Positions 63,998 to 64,000 of a DNA stretch of 64,000 bases are shown here, in pieces. Every line of letters begins with the position of its first letter. The first letter of the stretch is position 1. The position numbers were made by a program, and so were the translations under genes. The DNA is from Ischnura elegans (lineage: Eukaryota; Arthropoda; Insecta; Odonata; Coenagrionidae), in NCBI RefSeq assembly GCF_921293095.1, contig NC_060248.1, forward strand, positions 75,895,243 through 75,959,242, in the 5' to 3' direction. The notes under the pieces were generated by a model. It searched no databases. It worked only from the letters and a program-made list of their open reading frames with translations, and was not told the DNA's origin.

Positions 63998-64000
63998 GAA

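Larger units (their letters stand above)
60340..64000 (-). mobile_element. Gypsy-type LTR retrotransposon B, runs off the window, interrupted by copy B
   Basis: Minus strand: protease end and reverse transcriptase start (63997-62939), then the I-like copy B (61634-62926), then the rest of reverse transcriptase, RNase H and integrase start (61621-60340). Gag and the 5' LTR are beyond 64000. The 3' side is cut at the junction with copy A near 60340, inside the integrase core. All LTRs are missing from the window. Confidence 0.85.

Overview
The window looks like a repeat-rich, AT-rich arthropod nuclear genome, probably insect or arachnid; I cannot name the species. The reasons are spliceosomal introns, one exon of a eukaryotic haloacid-dehalogenase phosphatase, and a mix of eukaryotic transposons: Gypsy, Copia, I-like and CR1-like non-LTR elements, Penelope, Helitron, PIF/Harbinger, piggyBac, pogo and Tnp2/CACTA-like. 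Nothing looks bacterial. Only the phosphatase exon at 1797-1950 looks like an ordinary host gene; almost every other readable coding stretch belongs to a mobile element, and most are broken.

Layout. 1-7.7 kb: AT-rich DNA with the last exon of a phosphoglycolate/4-nitrophenyl phosphatase-like gene and its probable long 3' UTR. 7.7-9.0 kb: truncated 5' part of an I-like non-LTR element (copy C). 10-14.4 kb: decayed Helitron, then a PIF/Harbinger transposase lying between two halves of a MADF gene. 14.7-20 kb: two Copia gag-protease fragments with a 5'-truncated CR1-like element between them, then Gypsy-type LTR pieces. 20-25.6 kb: an unassigned element gene and a Gypsy element (C) split by a 2.4-kb inverted-repeat transposon. 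26.9-28.6 kb: Copia 3' end and a GTGTG-rich minisatellite. 29-31.3 kb: BEN-like exons and a small THAP-carrying inverted-repeat element. 31.3-34.7 kb: piggyBac element with TTAA on both sides. 34.7-39.5 kb: Tnp2/CACTA-like transposase, interrupted by a solo LTR, with a five-exon DUF4806-like companion gene. 40.9-47 kb: Gypsy element (A) carrying a well-preserved Penelope-like element with inverted terminal repeats and hammerhead ribozyme motifs. 47-60.3 kb: a deep nest in which a Harbinger element holds a foldback element with tRNA-like arms and an I-like element (copy A); copy A holds a pogo element and a tandem hammerhead array, and two LTR-like blocks sit in the TA tracts of that array. 60.3-64 kb: Gypsy element (B) interrupted by an internally deleted I-like element (copy B).

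Many boundaries can be read directly because empty sites can be inferred: TA for pogo, TTAA for piggyBac, TTA for the foldback, a 12-bp duplication for Penelope, another 12-bp duplication for copy B, GTGAC for the solo LTR and TGT for the 2.4-kb element. These give a relative order of insertions. The elements most likely to be little described are the hammerhead array (54.4-58 kb), the foldback with a tRNA-like box in each arm (47.35-48.35 kb), the both-ends-only I-like derivative (61.6-62.9 kb) and the THAP-bearing element (29.5-31.3 kb).
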